Positions 60,880 through 64,000 of a stretch of DNA of 64,000 nt are shown piece by piece. This stretch comes from Odiellus spinosus (Eukaryota; Arthropoda; Arachnida; Opiliones; Phalangiidae): contig OY987228.1 in NCBI GenBank assembly GCA_963920705.1, positions 13,437,187 to 13,501,186 of the forward strand. Direction: 5' to 3'. Position numbers and translations under genes: made by a program. The first letter of the stretch is position 1; each line of letters starts with the position of its first letter. The notes beneath the pieces are model-generated. The model worked only from the letters and a program-made list of their open reading frames with translations, made no database searches and had not been told where the DNA came from.

Positions 60880-63290
60880 CTAGAACTGGGAAAAGTTACG
60901 GACTTACTCACGTACGGCATTGTAAATTATTAGTGTTTGATTATTTCGTATTTCAACTTTCATTTAACGTCAATTTTAAGAAACATTTTGCCAGGTCATA
61001 TCATTTAAAAGATTTCTCCAAATTCGTGTGCAACCAAAAAAAAGTTGTATTAAGATCAAAACACGATTATTTATAGTTTTATGATTTCGAAATATTTGCC
61101 TTAAGCTCTCCGTTTGCAAAGTATAGTTTTCATTGTTGGTTTATATCGTACCTTAGTAGATTTGTAACGATTATTAGGTTTCCTATTTGTCTTCCTCACA
61201 AATTTATATTTTTTGCAAGGAAACGCGTTGAATAAAGCCATCTTTAGGGTTAAGGAAGGTACAAAGAAACAGGTTAACTTCAACCATACCTATGATGTAG
61301 TCATAAACTCTGTTAAGCCTAGGCCCTTGAACATAGCTATTGGAAGCGGAGACCAAATTGAGCTTCACGCAATTTTACGTTCCTATACGCGTATTAGGTG
61401 GTGGGATAGGGCAAAAGAGCAGTTTTATATTTTATTAGTGGATCGCGTGCCGTGTGAGAAAGGGCGATTTTTTTTCTTATTTCCAGGCTTATTTTCTGTT
61501 TTATTTTATTCACTCCCCTTATTCGATGGGGGCTATATAGATTGTAAATCCCTAATGCACACGCATTTTTTTCCCGCACTCTCTCTCCTCTCTAACTCTT
61601 TCTTGGATTGTAAATACAGTTTTCTGTTTGTCGTGTTTAAACACGAATTGCTTTTAAAAATAAATATATTAAGTTTTTTTTTTAATATTAAGGGGATTCA
61701 GACGTTATATTTTCCAATAACGGAAACGAAATTCACTCAAATCATTGCTTTCTCTAAAAATATTTTTAGTTTTTGTACCCCATTTCTTATTAATTCGTAG
61801 TATTTGAACGAGTTTTGTTACGAATTATTGATAACAGAAAAAATATTCATGTTACGTACCATTTAGGAATAACAGAACATAATAGAGCAAAACGGGAGAA
61901 CAATTATGACATTACTATTCGGGAAGGGGTGGACGACAGATTTTTACTATTAAATTGAAATTTTCCATGTTGAAAATTAGAATTAACACCTTGATAGCTC
62001 TGTAAAACCTTCAAGCCATAAATTTACAATGTAAAATCGTATCCGATCTCCGCCTTTTACATGGAATCATAATTAGGAAAATTAAATACAATACCAAATG
62101 CTTTCGTATAAGATATTTACCCCTCTAAAGATCTAAATTACTGCACCAAATAAGTCGTATGACCACGGCATCAAAATGGATAACCTTTGTCCAGACTCGT
62201 TCTTTTACTATATGGGAAATATAGTCCATATTGGGTTCAATACCTAAATTGACCTACATACGTAAAGAGGGGAAAATCAAGATTGCTTACTGAGATCTTT
62301 CATTGGAAGTCCTATTAGGCCTAACACTTTGATATATGTAAAATCTACTCTCTATAAACCCATAAATTTATAGCTGAATCGTTTCTCGAATCTAAAATTA
62401 GCTTTATCGACTGAAACGCGGCAGAAACGCGATGAGAAATATCTAGGTGGGCCATATAGAACTCGTAAATTGAAAAGTCGGCTCGCGCGTGTTTATTTTA
62501 ATGGATGCGTTTTCAAGGCGGAGGTTTAGACGCGTGGCATTTGATCAAGAGCGTAAATCCAGTAAGCGAACCTTTTTTTTTCTAGCGCCTTCGCTATTAA
62601 TGGACCAATAATGGCTTCTACATGTTCCAACCAGCTAGCTAATTCGTTTTGCGCTCTCGTAATAAGGAACCCAAATGCCCCCTCGTTTCAAGCTATAGCG
62701 AGTCTCGGCCCTCTTTTCCAGCTAGCTAAGCCTTGGCTTATAGACTGCATTCGCGTCATGTTCTCCTAATGCGTTTGTCACATAGAAAGAGTTATTAAAT
62801 CGGCCGCCCCCCATTTGTCGAGCCACTTTAGTAAGGGTTTATTTTTTTTTTTTTCTTGCCTTCTTTCCTTTAGTTCCCTTCTTCGTATCCGACCTTTTTT
62901 TGCTTTTATTGTTTCCGACTTTAACCTAATAAATGCCTTTAAGGGCTCTAATAATAGTTACAGGAGGTTAAATATATGAGGTTAGATTTTTTTCTTCTTG
63001 TTCCGAAGCCTCGAGGGTTATATGGCTTTTACGATTTTTCTTATGTTTTATATTTGTTTTAGTCATTTACATAATTTAATGGGTAGGTTTTAATTTATAT
63101 TATATCTGACATTGTAAGACATCTTAACGATTTATGTGATTATAATAAGTAGTAAAAATGCACACAAGTTATTGTCGAAAAAGGATTAGGTTTCGGAACG
63201 ATACACTTCGTATGCCAAAATATGGGCTCAATTATTGTGTGTGGAAATGGGTTAAAAGCACCAAAATCATTTGTGCGAAAACCTGCTCCT
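60880..63290. other. Intergenic DNA, no gene supported
   Basis: AT-rich. The longest non-homeobox open frame (61213-61800, 195 codons) lies here. It opens on TTG, has no internal ATG until about codon 114, and has a Phe/Leu-rich composition typical of T-rich DNA. Not called. Confidence 0.5.
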
Positions 63291-63294
63291 GCAC

Positions 63295-63446
63295 GGGTTC
63301 AAGTGATCGAGTTTAAAATGATCGAGAAGGGGATTTATCCAATTGATCGACTTTCAAATAAACGACAATGGCTTAGGCATGGTTAAGTTAAGTACATTTT
63401 TTAACTTAATTTCCGTCGATTTATTCAAAGGCGATCACTTGGACCC
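63295..63446. repeat. Small fold-back repeat
   Basis: GGGTTCAAGTGATCG (63295-63309) is inverted with one mismatch at 63432-63446; further in, ATGATCGA and ATAAATCGAC continue a weaker match. Probably a decayed MITE. Confidence 0.5.
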
Positions 63447-63853
63447 AAACCCTGTTATCTAATCATAAAAGATATACGATTAAAAAAATCTTACAAGATT
63501 TTAATTATGCTACGTTAAATCGTATATTAGGAAAGGGTTAAAGTTATTTAAAAAAGTTACGCAAACATTCTTTCAATATAAACAAAATTAAATTAGGAAA
63601 AGTTTTCAGTTCTGTAACGATTAATCTTTTCTCGGATTGTCCCCCGAAGCTAAATTTGAAAGAGCGTATTAAATCCTTTTATACGTAATTTTGCAGTACT
63701 GCGCGCCGCAAATATCGTCATATATACGAGAACTCTGCTATAGGATAGAATAACCAAAAGGAAAGTATAGCCAAAGCCTCCGTGCGGTGCCAGAGTAAAA
63801 ATTTCACGGAGTAATCCCATTGCTACAAATTGACCTAAATCATGGAATAAGGG

Positions 63854-63965
63854 CCAATCCGATTAAGGCAATTTAGGGAGCGCTTCATGCTAATGTGATT
63901 GGCCAGGCGAGTTGTACTTAATGAGCACTATATAGAGCTCGCCGCGGTGGAAGGAGGGAGAACTG
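63854..63965 (+). promoter_or_regulatory. Candidate core promoter pointing out of the window
   Basis: CCAAT at 63854-63858, octamer-like ATGCTAAT at 63887-63894, inverted CCAAT (ATTGG) at 63898-63902 and a TATA box TATATAG at 63929-63935. GC-rich GAGCTCGCCGCGG and a purine tract follow, so initiation near 63960 would be expected. The gene, if any, would lie right of the window. Motif-based inference only. Confidence 0.4.
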
Positions 63966-64000
63966 CTCCGGGATTTACGCAAGAAAAGCTCCTCTATAGT

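Noticed and set aside
61213..61800. 195-codon open frame on the + strand
   Set aside because: Opens on TTG, no ATG until about codon 114, composition dominated by Phe/Leu/Ile from T-rich DNA, no domain or splice context recognised.

Overview
The window is animal (metazoan) nuclear DNA: AT-rich, gene-poor, with GT-AG introns, long non-coding stretches, minisatellites, homopolymer runs and many small inverted-repeat elements. It holds two intact PRD-class homeobox genes and no other gene I can support. They are a homeobrain (hbn) gene on the + strand, three coding exons at 5158-9772 (457 aa), and a retinal homeobox (Rx/rax) gene on the - strand, three coding exons at 48094-28913 (503 aa). Both reconstruct cleanly, with consensus splice sites, matching phases and intact frames, and both split the homeodomain between residues 46 and 47. 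The species cannot be named. An invertebrate (lophotrochozoan, other protostome, ambulacrarian or cnidarian) fits best, because linked hbn and Rx, usually with orthopedia (otp), form the known HRO homeobox cluster of such animals.

Layout: 1-5157 is upstream of hbn and holds two MITE-like elements, a 30-bp minisatellite and a pyrimidine-rich probable promoter with E2F-like sites. 5158-9772 is hbn. 9773-28912 is a 19-kb intergenic region between the facing 3' ends of the two genes; it holds tandem and dispersed repeats and purine/pyrimidine tracts. 28913-48094 is Rx, mostly two introns (6.7 and 11 kb) with minisatellites and a 1-kb terminal-inverted-repeat element. 48095-64000 is the Rx 5' flank, with several fold-back elements, a microRNA-sized hairpin, a possible poly(A) retroposon and, at the right edge, a CCAAT/TATA-like promoter pointing out of the window. 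No otp exon was recognised, so otp is either outside the window or has left the cluster.

Both genes encode paired-like (Q50) homeodomain transcription factors used in anterior neural (and, for Rx, eye or photoreceptor) development in animals where they have been studied. Their linkage suggests shared regulation over the intervening non-coding DNA; that is inference. The mobile-element content is non-autonomous throughout: no transposase or reverse transcriptase was seen.
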